Made by a program: the position numbers and the translations under genes. This document shows, one piece after another, positions 34,456-58,260 of a stretch of 64,000 bases of DNA. Position 1 is the first letter of the stretch, and each line of letters starts with the position of its first letter. This DNA comes from Saxidomus purpurata (Eukaryota; Mollusca; Bivalvia; Venerida; Veneridae). Below the pieces are notes generated by a model, which saw only the letters and a program-made list of their open reading frames with translations, searched no databases and was not told the DNA's origin. Where the stretch lies: the NCBI GenBank assembly GCA_022818135.1, contig JAFMSR010000002.1, positions 44,926,699 through 44,990,698 on the forward strand, in the 5' to 3' direction.

Positions 34456-35037
34456 GGATCAATGTCGCATTTATCAAATATTTTATGGTGAAGAATTTCT
34501 GATGCATTGAGGTTGTTAGGGGAAAATGAGACTATAAACAATCTAAACAACAAGAATAACAATGTATGCAAAATCCCCTACTCCAAATGCAGCGTAGATT
34601 AGCCTTAAAAGGCAAAGATGCTCTATCTAATGTTCTTAACGTTAACTCGTTAACTGCGTTAACTGCATATATTTATTTTGAGACATGCATGTAACTTTTA
34701 CCTCTTCTCTAATAAAAGAGAAAGCGTTCTTTTCAACGATGTTTTACGATAGTCCATTATACGGCAGAAAGCGGATATATTCTTGGACAGCATTTTCAAT
34801 CCTGCACGAATCGAACTTTCGACATTATAACGATAATATAGGGTGCCCTTGAAGTGACATGTGATACCTTTTTTCTTTTCATGATTATGAAATTTATTTC
34901 GTAAAAACGAAATAACATTTCGTAAAAACGAAATAACATTTCGTAAAAACGAAACGTTTGTCATGTCAACAAAGTTTAAGCTTTTTTCCAAGGATGGACT
35001 TTCTTTACAGGGTTGAAATGAAACAACATTAACGCTC
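34456..35037. other. Interval with a small 21-bp triplet repeat
   Basis: At 34896-34957 a 21-bp unit containing TTTCGTAAAAACGAAA (a short inverted repeat) occurs three times. Nothing else is recognised. Confidence 0.6.
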
Positions 35038-35195
35038 ATCCCGGAGGTTGCGGGTTCGAGCCCAACTGGGATCACGACCGTACTTCCTCATATGACACCA
35101 GTACTGGTTTTTCCAGGAAGTGGACTCGAGAGTGATTCGATAAGCTACAAGCTTTTTTCACAATCGAGCAAAAATAAATTAGAATAAACTAAACT
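35038..35195 (+). repeat. tRNA-derived SINE, second copy of the 25330 family
   Basis: B-box GCGGGTTCGAGCCC (35050-35063) is followed by the same body as the 25330 copy, including 'GACCGTACTTCCTCATATGA' and 'GTGGACTCGAGAGTGA'. The A-box half is eroded. A minus-strand frame across the head is an artefact. Confidence 0.8.
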
Positions 35196-35447
35196 AATGG
35201 TAAATAACCTTATAGGCGTCAGTTTTGGCAGAAGCTACACTTTCAACCTGTACAAAACGACAAAAAGAAAAAGCTATACCTTTTTTTCTCTTCCAAGTGA
35301 GTTATGGAGATAAAAATGTTACATTCATATAAGATTTCGTAAACATATGTTGCACAGTTTTCTAATGCCTGTTTTTGTTGTTGCTGATTTTGTTTTGTTT
35401 GTTTGTTTTTGTTATTTTTGCTTTTTTGTTGTTCTTTGGGTTTTTTT

Positions 35448-35970
35448 ATTAGCTCACATGAGGTGAGATATTGTGATCGCCTAATGTCCGTTGTCTGTCG
35501 TCTGTCCATACTTAACCTTGTGTTTGCAATAGAGGCTGTATTTTTCACTAGATCTTCATGAAACTTGGTCAGAATGACTACCTTGATAAAATCTAGGTTG
35601 AGTTTGGGTCATCTGTGGCCAAAAACTAGATCATGGGGTAAAATTGTAGAAAAACCTCATGTATGCTACAGAGGTTGCATTTTTCATTGGACCTTCATGA
35701 AACTTTGTCAGTATGACTGTCTTGATGAAATTTAGGTCGAGTATGAATATGGGTAATCTGAGGTCAGTCCTATGTCACTCGTTTAAAAACCTTTTGTATG
35801 TCATACAGCTGACATTTACAACCCAATCATCATGTAAATTGGTCAAAAAGATTGCCTTGTCAAGGTCAAATAGAAGGTTTGTATCTATGATATATAGTTA
35901 AGTGTTGACGTTTGGTCACATATTGTCATAAGTCGCAGGTGAGCGATATAGGGCCATCTTTACCCTCTTG
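35448..35970 (-). repeat. Dispersed F3 repeat, inverted copy
   Basis: It begins 'TTAGCTCACATGAGGTGAG' with 'GTCCGTTGTCTGTCGTCTGT' and ends 'GGTGAGCGATATAGGGCCAT'. It is the reverse complement of the 29303 copy, with fewer internal modules. Confidence 0.8.
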
Positions 35971-37944
35971 AATGTTTGTTTTATTAACAGCGTGGTCTTA
36001 TTTCACATAGGTTGACAGTAAGTGACGGATACAGTACGCTAGCGTACAGTCCTAATCTAAAACGTCACGTTTTGGTATATCATATCAGGTGTTCTAGTGA
36101 GACCGTCAAACACATACGTCTATCTCGAATTGTTCTAAACATACCATTGAACATTCCCATATTCGACAAACTGTATTGAAGAAGTAACAGCATTATTACC
36201 TACCATAGCGCTATCAATGTCAAAGTTCCATAGAAAAACAAATTGCTATGAAAAGTCTAGTCGAATCAGCAATATGTTAGCGGAATTTCACCTGAACCGG
36301 ATTAATTTTACACAACCATCTGACTTTAGAGCATGTGTCAATAATTATTATCACAATCTACGCGATCGCTGGGGCCACACAGCCACCCGGCAGCAACTTG
36401 CTGGCTTACATTATAACTTTTACATCTATACAAAAGCCACATTGCCACGCACTTTCTGAACCAAACGGAATTATGCCATCATGATATGACCTAGACAGAG
36501 TGGCAAACTTATCAGCAAATGACCTAGATTTCTATTTGCATAAAAATGCTGATGTTTATTATGGTTTGTCGCAAAGGTATGTCTGGCATGATTTAACAAC
36601 GCTCATTTCTCGTATTTATATCCAAGCAATATAACATAAGCCCATCCCACCGGGGGCGCTGAATATAAGTACAATGGGGAATTAGACCAGATCACTGTCA
36701 AAGGGTAACTGCTCGTGACGTCAGAATGGAGGTCAAAATAGCTAGGAGTTTAGAGCCTTTGGCCATGAGTGTCACGGAATCCTCACGATCAAAGTATTTC
36801 TCGGAAGGTCATTATTCAGAAGGACGACCCAAACTGTATTAGATGATTCAAAATTTCAAAAAATATGCCTTTTTTGACGAAGCACAGTTTTGATTAGATC
36901 ATATATATATAAGAGGGCTTACATCTTTATCCCAGTCGGTAGAAGACCACGATACATTTCTTGAACGAAAGCAACATCTGGTGAATACGCAATAATTAGT
37001 ATTACTGTTTAAAGGTCCAATCTGATGGGTATCCTTTTTCAGCTGTACAAAATTATTGGCTGATGAATGTTTGATTCTGTTTAATTATCACTTAGACATA
37101 AATTAAGCGCCTCTTCTAAGATGAATACATTAAAGTCCCATGATCTCTTTGAATTTACTGATATTGTTAAATAAATATACTGGTAGGACAATGATATAAC
37201 CTTGTTCTATTCACTCTAAAGCAATGTTGACATATTTATTTATTTTGTATTTAAATCGTTTATTCGGGAAAAAGAGTTGCCAGAAAGCCTTTCTTATTTT
37301 TTTGCAATATCATTGAAATAATATTGCTCTATATTTCGAACATATACATCGATTTATGTAAGTATAATGCGTTATGTTATGCTTATTTTTGGTACAAATA
37401 AAAGTCATTTCTGTCAATATGACATCTTTCTTGTAAAAATGAGAGCTACTTTTAAATGTGATCCTTGGACTTTATCGTTGGAGTGATTACATGAAATTCA
37501 CAAAGGGCCTACCCAGGTCCTTTAAAGTTGAGAAAATATTGCTTATCAATCCTCATGTTCGTGTAACATACATGTATTTTAATATTATGTAGGCCTACAA
37601 TGTAATTGGCCTTTGAAAAATTAAGCACTTCTTTCTTTGATACTGCATCCTTTGGTGTTTTAACGACTTGATTAATCGTAGCCGATTCATGTAGGGGAGG
37701 TTAAAATATGAACAAAACTTAATTTGTCTATCAAGGTTTGTCTTTCTTTAATTGGTAATAAACAGATTCGGTCAAGAAATCCTGTATAGCATCATTTTGA
37801 ACAGAGCGTTCATCCAACCAGTTATTGTATGTTTTCAAATTAGCTGATTAATGTCTATATTCGAGAAAATAATGCTTACATGACATCACAGTTGCTTTAA
37901 GGAGTGAACAAATTGAACTTAAGAAACATAAGAACATCAAAGAC
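35971..37944. other. Intergenic DNA downstream of the protease gene
   Basis: No coding region or repeat array recognised. A 12-bp palindrome TACGCTAGCGTA occurs near 36035. An 80-codon frame at 36217-36459 (plus) has no recognisable domain. Confidence 0.4.
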
Positions 37945-37950
37945 TTTATT
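37945..37950 (-). terminator. Poly(A) signal candidate of the protease gene
   Basis: TTTATT on the plus strand (AATAAA on the minus strand), about 300 bp beyond the stop codon at 38249. Confidence 0.5.
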
Positions 37951-38248
37951 CAAAGACACGTAAGACACAACAAATGCCATACAAATATCGGTCAGTACAT
38001 AAACTATAGTCGAGTGAAATCTTAAGTTAGGTACTTGTATAGTCAAAGTATAGATTCTATAATATGTGAACACATATGCTACACCAGGTACACACTAGAC
38101 TGAAATGTGTACCAAGTTTTGCAGGGTTTTACGGGTTTCTGATTCCATCGAAATCAAGCTGTCATTTCACTTCATAAAATATGGGTAAGCATTGCTCAAA
38201 GCAAAATCATAGATCATTTTTGTTTTAAATGCGCAATAAGTCCTGTAT

Positions 38249-48870
<10,622 letters not shown>

Positions 48871-48940
48871 CTTTAATAAACTTTCTTCTCCCACTGTCGG
48901 GTAAATAGAGCAGACTTAAAGTTATCGCTTAATCCTTTTA

Positions 48941-48948
48941 GATATATA
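48941..48948 (-). promoter_or_regulatory. Candidate TATA box of the protease gene
   Basis: TATATATC on the minus strand, about 71 bp before the ATG at 48870, consistent with a transcription start ~40 bp before the ATG. No further elements can be assigned. Confidence 0.4.
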
Positions 48949-49920
48949 ATGAAGGGTTTCAAAACATAGTTACGTTGCAATGCGTACTTGTTAAACTTTA
49001 AGGGCTGGTGTCAAACACGTGTATCCAAATGCCTGTAAGATTACGATACAAAATTGCCTTAGGATGGCTATGCTACCTGGATCACCTTGAGCTGGGTAGA
49101 AGTTCTGGGTTTAAAATCCGTCAGTGAGATTATACCAGGACTTCCGCAATCCTTTCCTTCCGCACGTTTTCATGTCAAAACTACAGGAAACAACCCTCGA
49201 GGGTTTTAATAAGTTTCAAGAAGGTTAGTCTTGAAACAATTGTGCTGTAAAATATATCATTTTATTTTTAGCAGGTTGTTAAATTCACAAAGTTTCTACA
49301 ATATTTAATTTGAAACCCGATATTTTTATGTTATTAGTAACAACGATTTCTATTTCGGTGCGTCGTCATAAGAACCTCTTAGGATCGATTGTCTCTGAAC
49401 AACACAGTCTGCACACATACATGTGTAAATATCAGGACAACATAGACTGTACACATACATGTGTGAATATCAGGACAACCCTTGCACGAGTAAAGTTATA
49501 AACTGGAGACACAACTGTCCACAATTTGTTTCACCACTTGTGTAAACTTTACTTTTGAGACAGAAACCCATGTGCTTACTTTATATCATTCAGTGACTAT
49601 GTTAAACTACCCTTTGAAGTATTAAGCTGATTCAAAAGTATTGAAGATCAGAATAGTCGTCTGCCGACTGCATAAAGCTGATTCTGAAAGTCTCAAGAAT
49701 AACAGAAGAGTTTCAATATTAACACGGGAAAAAATCCGAAGTCTCGAAACAGTTTTGACTACTCTTGTGTTCAACGGTAGTGAGGTAATAAAACATACAA
49801 GGGACGTGAACAAAATATCACTTTCTGCAGAACACTTCAGATACATTTAAACAATTTAGATGCAAAGAATTCATTGTTTATTTTCTGGTTTCGTGAAATG
49901 TATTGGAATTAAGTCATTTA
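48949..49920. other. Upstream region of the protease gene
   Basis: AT-rich. A small duplication, 'CACACATACATGTGT.AATAT', occurs twice at 49412-49475. No gene supported. Confidence 0.4.
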
Positions 49921-49924
49921 AATC

Positions 49925-51055
49925 GCCCTAAATGTATTTATTGTGTATTGTGACCACTAAGCGTCCGCTGTCCGTTCAAATCATATGAAAAACTACTTGA
50001 CCAATTTCAACCAAACTTCTCATGACTGTTCTGTTGATGACCTCATCAAAGAATGTTCAAATGAAGTAATTCCAATAAGAATTCTGGTTGCGAGAGAAAC
50101 AAATGGGAAAAACATACGTCGTATTCTTTTTAAAAAATCGGAAGACCCAGAGCTTAGATATTTGGTATGCAGCATTGTCAAGTAGACCGCTATCAGTAGT
50201 GTTCAAATTTTGACGACCACGTCCTCGGATTCATTTGATTTTACAAGGTTTCTCTATGAAAAACTTTGTAAATCTTCTCTTGACCCACAAGGTCCAGAGC
50301 TTATGTAGCATGTAGCTTTGCTAACTGGACCTCTGTTAAATTGTACATATCATGTCCCACGTGTCAAAACTGACATTGTATAGTAGTCTACAAAGTTTAG
50401 TCTTATCCCTTTGGTCAATACTGGCTGGCCCGGGGGTCATTTTATTTATATCAACTTTTTTAGAAATACATTTCTGTACTTAAAAAAAATCTTATTCAAA
50501 ACCACGATGCCTAGAGCTTAGATATTTAGTATGTAGCATTGTCTCGTTGACCTCTACCAAATGCCCCTGGGGTCAAAATTGACACTGCCCAGGGGCCACT
50601 TGTTATAGGAAGAAATTCTGCAAAATCGCAAGGTCTAGAGCTAAGGTACTTCACATGTGGCATTATCTAGTAGACCTCTACTAAACTGGTTCAAATCTTG
50701 CCCTTTTGGTAAATATTGGCCCTGCCTGTAGGTTCATTTGTTTGACATAGACTTATAAAGTAAGCATTTAAAATCTTCTCTAAAGCCACAAGGCCCAGAG
50801 CTTAGATATTTGGAAATAACGTTATCTAGTGAAACTTTACTAAGTTAGGTCAAATCCCGCCCTTCGGGTGAAAATTGACCACACCCAAGGGGTAGGTTTT
50901 CTGTATATGAAAAACCTAATTTTCTGCATGTGCCTATAGCAACAGCGACTTTTCAAGCAAACACCGACTTCCTTTGGATAGGCTTATATAGGAAAATTGG
51001 CATGCATATATTTGGGTTTAAGCCCCTGAGGGCATCACCCAGTATTGTGGCGAGT
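49925..51055 (+). repeat. Dispersed F1 element, multi-module copy
   Basis: It starts near 'GTCCGCTGTCCGTTCAAATC' with 'TTGACCAATTTCAACCAAAC' and then has about six diverged modules marked by 'AAGGTCCAGAGCTTA', 'TAGCATTGTCTCGTTGACCT' and 'CCTGCC'-type lines. It is the reverse complement of the 451-1895 copy. Confidence 0.7.
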
Positions 51056-51939
51056 TTCTTTTATGCACCTAGTCAATCAAAGAGCACTTATTAAACTACA
51101 TCTATTAAAGAATCTATACTACATTGTACATCTAGCTTTACCCGTCATTCAGGAGTTTAAATTTTCTGTACAGTTCACAAATTCTGTTCAACACAAATAG
51201 ATACATACCAATATGGTTTTGTAGTTGTACACATCTATTATACTCAGTTTTCGTTTTTCTTTTTTTGATTACTGGCAGTATTGCGGGTGTCAATTTATTG
51301 ATAATGGAACAGTCTATATTAAACAGTACCAATGTCAACATTTTCTAATCTAAATCATGGACCTATAAACATGCCCGTCGCTTTGTCTTTACGTTTGGCT
51401 GAAGGCCAATGATCCTGTAACAGTAAGTTAAGCTTTAATCTTCATTTCATCATAAGAATGAATTATTTTCACAGCATCAACTTTTCTTACCGTATAGAAT
51501 AGAATCTGCATTCAAGCTAAACAAATGATGTTACAGGGCTATCTTGTTATCCCATTGGATGCTTTTTAAGCGGCCAACTTGTTAGCGATAGTTTCTGTAT
51601 ACTGTAATATTTTCAGATTTTGAGTGTTACTCTGCTTTAACATTCAATTCTCCACATTAAAAGTTGCCAGTATATCATATTGGAAGAAGTTAAATTACAA
51701 TGATTTCAATTTTTCGTGATAATGTTCTGAAAACATTCAAAGTACTTTTATAAATTATTTGGAACTATAAATGTTATTTAATGAATGAGAAATAAATTAA
51801 AGTAGAACTTAAAATTGTTCTAGGCTAACTTGGATCATGGCAGCAAAATTGACTGTGTTTTTGGGGTTGTAGCGAACCCTTTAGGTGATCTTGTCCCGAG
51901 AGTTTATATAAATCAAATTGTACCCACATAGCTCCCGGT
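51056..51939. other. Unassigned AT-rich DNA
   Basis: Nothing recognised on either strand beyond short open frames without domains. Confidence 0.35.
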
Positions 51940-52015
51940 ACAGCTTTGGCTGCACTTGCTTTATCCGGAGTCGAACCGGAGGATCGTAACCACTGTACCC
52001 CACAGGGTCGACTTT
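51940..52015 (-). repeat. tRNA-like SINE head
   Basis: On the minus strand 'GGGGTACAGTGGTTACGATC' (A box) then CCGGTTCGACTCCGG (B box with flanking stem, ~51965-51979). The B-arm pairs well; no complete cloverleaf was established. Confidence 0.5.
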
Positions 52016-52289
52016 GGGCGGAACTATTCTCCCGTACATAGGGTTCATGAACCAAAATGGTTACACATGTCGACATACATTGTACTGCCTATTCATGTAT
52101 AATAGGAGCATATTTCAAGAGTAATTTCAGGTAGAGATAAGCAAAAAAACAATGTTTACAATAATAGTTGCTATAAATAGCTTAAAAATCGATACATCTA
52201 ATTCGATAGCAGTTGTTTTGATACTGCCTGTCCGTCAGTATATGCATGTCGTGGTAAAAGTTCACCAAACCTTGTTTCTGCACAAACGG

Positions 52290-52640
52290 TGCATGTTCGA
52301 ATCCCGTGACAGGTATTTTAGCTCACCTGGCAAAAAGTACCATGATGCGCTTTTAGGATCGACAATTGTCCGTCGTCCGTCCGTCAGTATTTTGCTTCAA
52401 ACGACATCTCTGAAACCACTGAGCCAATGTTGATGAAACTTTGCAGGGATGCTCCTTGCATAAAGCTCTATCAAAGTTGTTCAAAGAATTCCGTTCCATG
52501 CTGAACTCTAGTTGCTATGGCAAAAATAGGAAAACTTTAAAAATCTTCTCTGAAATCACAAGGTCTGGAGCTTAAATATTTCACATGTAGCATTGCCTAG
52601 TGGACTTCGACCAAGAGTGTTCAAATTATGACTCTTGGAA
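52290..52640 (+). repeat. F1 element left end beside a B-box remnant
   Basis: TGTTCGAATCCCGTGAC (52294-52310) is a B-box remnant. From 52318, 'TTTAGCTCACCTGGCAAAAA' starts an F1 left end with one module ('ATCACAAGGTCTGGAGCTTA', 'AGCATTGCCTAGTGGACTTC'). It runs directly into the following satellite. Confidence 0.6.
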
Positions 52641-55600
52641 GATAAAAGGGAGACGTTGTTTTTACAAATATCAGTTAATACGATGTCACCCTTTGGATAG
52701 AAAGGGAGGTAACTCTATTATTACAAATTTAAGTCAGTACTTTTTCTCTCCCTTGGGAAAAAAGGTAACTCTGGTTTTGCTCATGTAAATGAATACGATT
52801 TGTCTCCCTTGGAAAAGAAAGGGTGGTTACTCTATTTTTGCTAATTTAAGTCTGTACTATTTGTCTCCATTGGAAAAAAGGGAGACAACTTGAAAAAGTA
52901 TGATTTCTCTCTTAGAAAATGGTAAATAAGTCATGTTTTTCGTAATGAAAGTAAATACGATTTGTATACCTCAAATAACAAGGGAGGTAATTCTATTTTT
53001 ACAAATTTAAGTCAGTACAAGTTGTCTCCCTTGGGAGAAAAGGGAAGAAACTGTTTTTCCTTATTAAAGTTTCTAAGACTTGTCTCCTTTGAGAAAGGGA
53101 GGTAACTAATTTTTTGCTAATTAGTCTGGAAAGTTAGTATGAATTGTCTCCCCTAGAAAACGGGAAATAATTTAAGTCAATACGATTTTTCTACCTTGGC
53201 ATAAAAGGGAGGTAACTCTATTTTTACCAAATTAATTCAGTACTATTTCTTTACCTTTGAAGAAAATGGAGGTAACTCTGTTTTTCCTTATTAAAGTTTA
53301 TACGATTCGTCAACCTTTGGAAAGAAAGGGAGGTAACAATTTAAAAAATTTAAGTCCGTACCATTTGTTTCCCTTAGGAGAATTTCCTGATTTTTGTGAA
53401 TACGATTTGTCTCCTTGGTAAAGGGAGGGAACTCTGTTTTCTTAAATTAAGTCAATACGATTTGTCTACCTTGGCGTAATAAGGGAGGTAACTCTGTATT
53501 TCTTTATTTAAAGTTATAAGATTTCTCTCCCTTGGTAAAGAAAGGGAGGTCACTCTGTTTTTACTAGTTTAAATCAATACGATTTGTCTCCCTATTTTTA
53601 CAAATTTAAGTCAGTACTTTTTGTCTCCCTTAAGAGCAAAAGGGAGGCTCGGGCCGATTTATTCCCGGGGTAACTGTTTTTCCTTATTAACGTTGATACG
53701 ATTTCTTTCCCTTGGTAAAGGGAGGTAACTCTGTTTTCCTAATTTAAGTAAATACTTTTTGTCTACCTTGGCGTTAAAAGGGAGGTAAAACTATTTTTAC
53801 AAAATTAAGTCAGTAGTATTTGTCCCCCTTGGATGAAAAATGGGAGGTAACTTTGGTTTTCTAATTTAAGTCAATACGATTTGTCTACCTTGGCTTAAAA
53901 GGGAGGTAACTCTGTATTTCTTTATTTATAAAGAGAGGTCACTCTGTTTTTACTAGTTTAACTCAATATGATTTGTCTCCCTTTGGATAAAAAAAGGGGG
54001 GTTACTCTATTCTTACAGATTTAAGTCAGTACTTTTTGTCTCCCTTAGGACCAAAAGGGATGTAACTCGGGTTTTCCTAATTTAAGTAAATACGATTTGT
54101 CTCCCTTTGGATAGAAAGGGAGTGTTACTCTGTTTTTACTTATTTAAGTCGATGCGTTTTTTTCTCTCTTGGAAAATGGGAAATAACACTGTTTTCCTAA
54201 TTAAATCAATACGGTTTGTCTACCTTTGCGTTAGAAGGGAGGTAACATTATTTTTACAAAATGAAGTCAGTTCTATTTGTCTCCCGTGGGAGAAAAAGGG
54301 AGGTAACTCGGGTTTTCTAACAAGTCAATACGATTTGTCTACCTTGGCATAAAAAGGGAGGTAACATTATTTTTACAAAATTAAGTCAGTACTATTTGTC
54401 TCCCTTGGGAGAAAAAGAGAGGTAACTCGGGTTTTCTAACAAGTCAATACGATTTGTCTACCTTGGCATAAAAAAGAGAAATAACACTGTTTTCCTAATT
54501 AAAGTCAATACGGTTTGTCTACCTTTGCGATAAAAGGGAGGTAACATTATTTTTTACAAAATAGTCAGTTCTATTTGTCTCCCGTGGGAGAAAAAGGGAG
54601 GTAACTCGGGTTTTCTAACAAGTCAATACGATTTGTCTACCTTGGCATAAAAAGGGAGGTAACATTATTTTTACAAAATTAAGTCAGTACTATTTGTCTC
54701 CCTTGGGAGAAAAAGAGAGGTAACTCGGGTTTTCTAACAAGTCAATACGATTTGTCTACCTTGGCATAAAAAAGGGATGTAACTCAGGTTTCCCTAATTT
54801 AAGTAAATACGGTTTGTCTCCCTTTGGATAGAAAGGGAGTGTTACTCTGTTTCAACTAATTTAAGTCGATGCGTTTTCTCTCCCTTGGAAAATGGGAAAT
54901 AACACTGTTTCCTAATTTAAGTCAATACGATTTGTCTACCTTGGCATATAAAGGGAGGTAACATTATTTTTACAAAATTAAGTCAGTACTATTTGTCTCC
55001 CTTGGTAAAGGTAGGTCACTGTTTTTACTACTTTAAATCAATACGATTCGTTTCCCTTGGGGGGGGGGGGTTACTCTATTTTTACAAATTTAAATCAGTA
55101 CTTTTTGTCTCCCTTAGGAGCCAAAGGGATGTAACTCGGGTTTTCCTAATTTAAGTAAATACGATTTGTCTCCCTTTGGATAGAAAGGGAGTGTTACTCT
55201 GTTTTTACTTATTTAAGTCGATGCGTTTTCTCTCCCTTGGAAAATAACTCTTGTTTTCCTAATTAAAGTCAATACGGTTGGTCTACATTTGCGTAAATAG
55301 GGAGGCAACATTATTTTTACAAAATTAAGTCAGTACTATTTGTCTCCTTTGGGAGAAAAAGGGAAGTAATTCGGGTTTTCTTACAAGTAAATACGATTTG
55401 TCTACCTTGGCTAAAAAAGGGAGGTAAATATTTGGGGAGAAAAGGGGAGATAACTCGGCTTTTCCTAATTTTAGTGAATACGATTTCTCTCCCTTTGGGG
55501 GAAAACGGAGGTTACTCTGTTTTTCCTTATTAAAGTTCATTAAATTAAGTCAGTACTATTTGTCCCCCCTGGGAGAAAGAGGTAACTCGGGTTTTTTAAC

Positions 55601-57290
55601 AAATCAATACGATTTGTATACCTTGGCATAAAAAGGGAGGTAACAATTTTTAGTAAAATAGTTAACTATTTCTCGTCTGTCTTCCTTGGGAGAAAAGGGG
55701 AGATAACTAGTGTTTTCCTCATTTTAGTGAATACCATTTCTCTCCCATGGTAAGAAAGGGAGTTAACTCTTGTTTTAACTAGTTTAAGTCAGTACGATTT
55801 GTCTTCCTTTGGATAAAAGGGCGGGGGGTGGTAACTTGGGAGAAAAGGGAGTTTACTCTGTTTTTACTAATTTAAGTCAATACGATTTGTCTACCAAGGC
55901 ATAATAAGAGAGGTAACACAAATTTTACAAAATTAAGTCAGTACTATTTGTCTATCTTGGGAGAAAAGGGCAGATAACTCTGGTTTTCCTAATTTTAGTG
56001 AATACGATTTGTTTCCCTTTAGATAGGGAGGTTATATTTTTTTTGCTAATCAAAGTCTGTACGATTCGTTTCCATTGGAAAAAGGGAGAGAACTTGAGCT
56101 AGTATGATTGAGCTCCCTTAGAAAATGGGAAATAACTGTGTTCCTAATTTAATTCAATACGATTTGTCTCCCTGGGCATAACAAGGGAGGTTACTCTATT
56201 TTTAAAAAATTTAAGTCAGTACTTTTTGTCTCCCTTGGTAGAATAGGAAAGTAACTCTTTTCCTTGTTAAAATTTTTACTTTTTACGATTTGTCTCCCTT
56301 GGGAAAAAGCAAGGGAGGTAACTATTTTTAAAAATTTAAGTCAGTACTGTTTGTCTCCCTTAGAAGAAAAGGGTAGATAACTCAGGTTTTCTTGATTTTA
56401 GTGAATACGATTCGTTTCCTTTTAGAAAAGGGAGGTAACCATTTTTACAAATTTAAGTCAGTACTATTTGTCTCCCTTGGGAGAAAAGGGGAGATAACTG
56501 GGGCTTTCTTAATTTTAGTGAATACGATTTGTCTCCTTCGAGATAAAAAGGGAGGCAACTTTAGTAAATATGATTGGTATACCTTTGGATAAAAACGGCA
56601 GTTACTATTTTTACAAATTGAAGTAATTTGTCTCCCTTAGGAGTAAAACTGAGGTCACTCTGGTTTTCCTTATTTAAGTAAAAACGACTTGTCTCCCTTT
56701 GGGTAGAAAGGGAGGTTATTCTGCTTTTACTAATTTAAGTCAATGCGTTTCGTCTTCCTTGTAATAAAAATGGAGAGAACTCTGCTTTTACTAATTTAAG
56801 TCAATGAGATTTGTCTCCTTTGAGATAAAAAGGGAGACAACTTGAGTGTGATTTGTCTCCCTTAGAAAATAACTCTGTTTTGCTAATTTAAGTCAGTACG
56901 ATTTGTCTACCTTGGCGTTAATAGGAAGGCAACACTATTTTAACAAAATTAAGTCAGTACCATTTGTCTCCCTTGGGAGAAGAGAGGTAATTCTGTTTTT
57001 CCCTATTAAAGTTTATACGATTTGTCTCCCTTGGGAAAGAAAGGAAGGTAACACTACTTTTACTAGTTTAAGTCAATAAGATTTGTCTCTCGGGAGGTAA
57101 CTCTGGGTTTTTTTTAATGTTAATACGATTTGTCTCTCTGTGGATAGAAATGGAGGCAAGTCTGTTTTTACTAATTGAAAATGTGATTTCACTCCCTTTG
57201 GATGAAAAGGGGGACAACTCTGTTTTTCTTATATAAGTCAATACGATTCATCTCCATTCTGATAGAAAATGAGGTAACTCTGGAACAGTC
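52641..57290. repeat. 4.6-kb satellite array of hairpin-prone ~60-bp units
   Basis: Some 75-80 diverged units, each built as TTTGTCTCCCTTGG - variable - AAAGGGAGGTAACT - T-rich - AAGTCAATACGA. CTCCCTT and AAGGGAG within a unit are inverted, so each can fold. Two subtypes alternate (TCTCCCTTGGGAG and TCTACCTTGGCATAA), making dimers of about 115 bp. A block at 54271-54475 recurs nearly unchanged 298 bp later, showing recent block duplication. Many short frames here have no coding meaning. Confidence 0.92.
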
Positions 57291-57429
57291 CTAAGCATTG
57301 TATTAAGAGGGACAATCACAAAACGGGACAAAAAGAAAAACAACAATAACACTAACTCACACTTGGTTGCAAAAAAGTCGTTTATCGACTTCAAATCTGG
57401 TGATATCATAACAAGCAAATTTAGTGAAT

Positions 57430-58260
57430 TTATATCCCCTGCCAAATGAAACAAATAACTGAAAAAGAACAACTTGAAAGTGTATTGAAAAAAAAAGGAA
57501 TTCTTATAATTTCTAAACCCCACTGGGGTGTCATTTCCAACGGGATAATTGTTTTAGTCAAGTTCCAGTCACATGGAAATTAGTTGTTTGAAGTTAAATT
57601 AAATCAGCACAACTAGTTTCAGACAAGAAGAATTCTTAATTTTCTATATAGAATAATTATGTAAGGAAAGCACTATATCCCCTTAAGGGCCTCATTTCTG
57701 TAAAAATCCAGATTCTAAATTTTGCATTGTTAGAGAATACAACATTGATAATTTGTGCCAAACAAAATCAAATTCTGACAAGCCTTTTCAGAAAAAAAAC
57801 ATTTTAAAAGTTTCAACACTCCTTTCGGGCCTCTAGGGGGAATTCTTTTTTCTGCATCTTACAGTCGTACAGAACTTAGTTGTTGTAAGTTAAATGATAT
57901 TAGGACTGTTGGTTTCAGAAAACAAAAATTCTTAAGTTTCTATATAGAATATTCAAAAAGTGCTACACCCCCTTGAGGGCCTCATTTCCAAAAAACAAAT
58001 ACCCAAGGCCATCATAAAGAGTGAACATTAAATTATTTGAACGAATTGCAATTAAATTTTGATAACAGGTTGCAGAGAAATAGAATTTTGAGGTTTTCAT
58101 ATTGAATATTGAAGAAAAAGAGTTGCCCGTGCGCAGCGGCATTATGCTATTGTATTCTTAGTTTAAGTTTCATGAAATTCTATCCATTGGTTCCTTAGTT
58201 ATGGCCCTGGATGGACGGAATGAAGGACAACGCCAAAACAATATCCTTTCGCCTTTGGCA
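57430..58260 (+). repeat. Dispersed repeat (family F4), copy 1
   Basis: It holds 'TATATCCCCTGCCAAAT', repeated 'CCCCTTAAGGGCCTCATTTC' modules, 'TTTCATGAAATTCTATCCAT' and ends 'GCCAAAACAATATCC' + 'CGCCTTTGGC'. Copy 2 lies at 62940-63790 in the same orientation. Confidence 0.8.

Noticed and set aside
34698..35075. 125-codon minus-strand frame containing 'IPVGLEPATSGM'
   Set aside because: This phrase is the usual translation of a SINE/tRNA B box; the rest covers a 21-bp repeat.
52641..57290. Many short frames and possible coding in the satellite
   Set aside because: All follow the ~60-bp repeat period; no long frame or domain.
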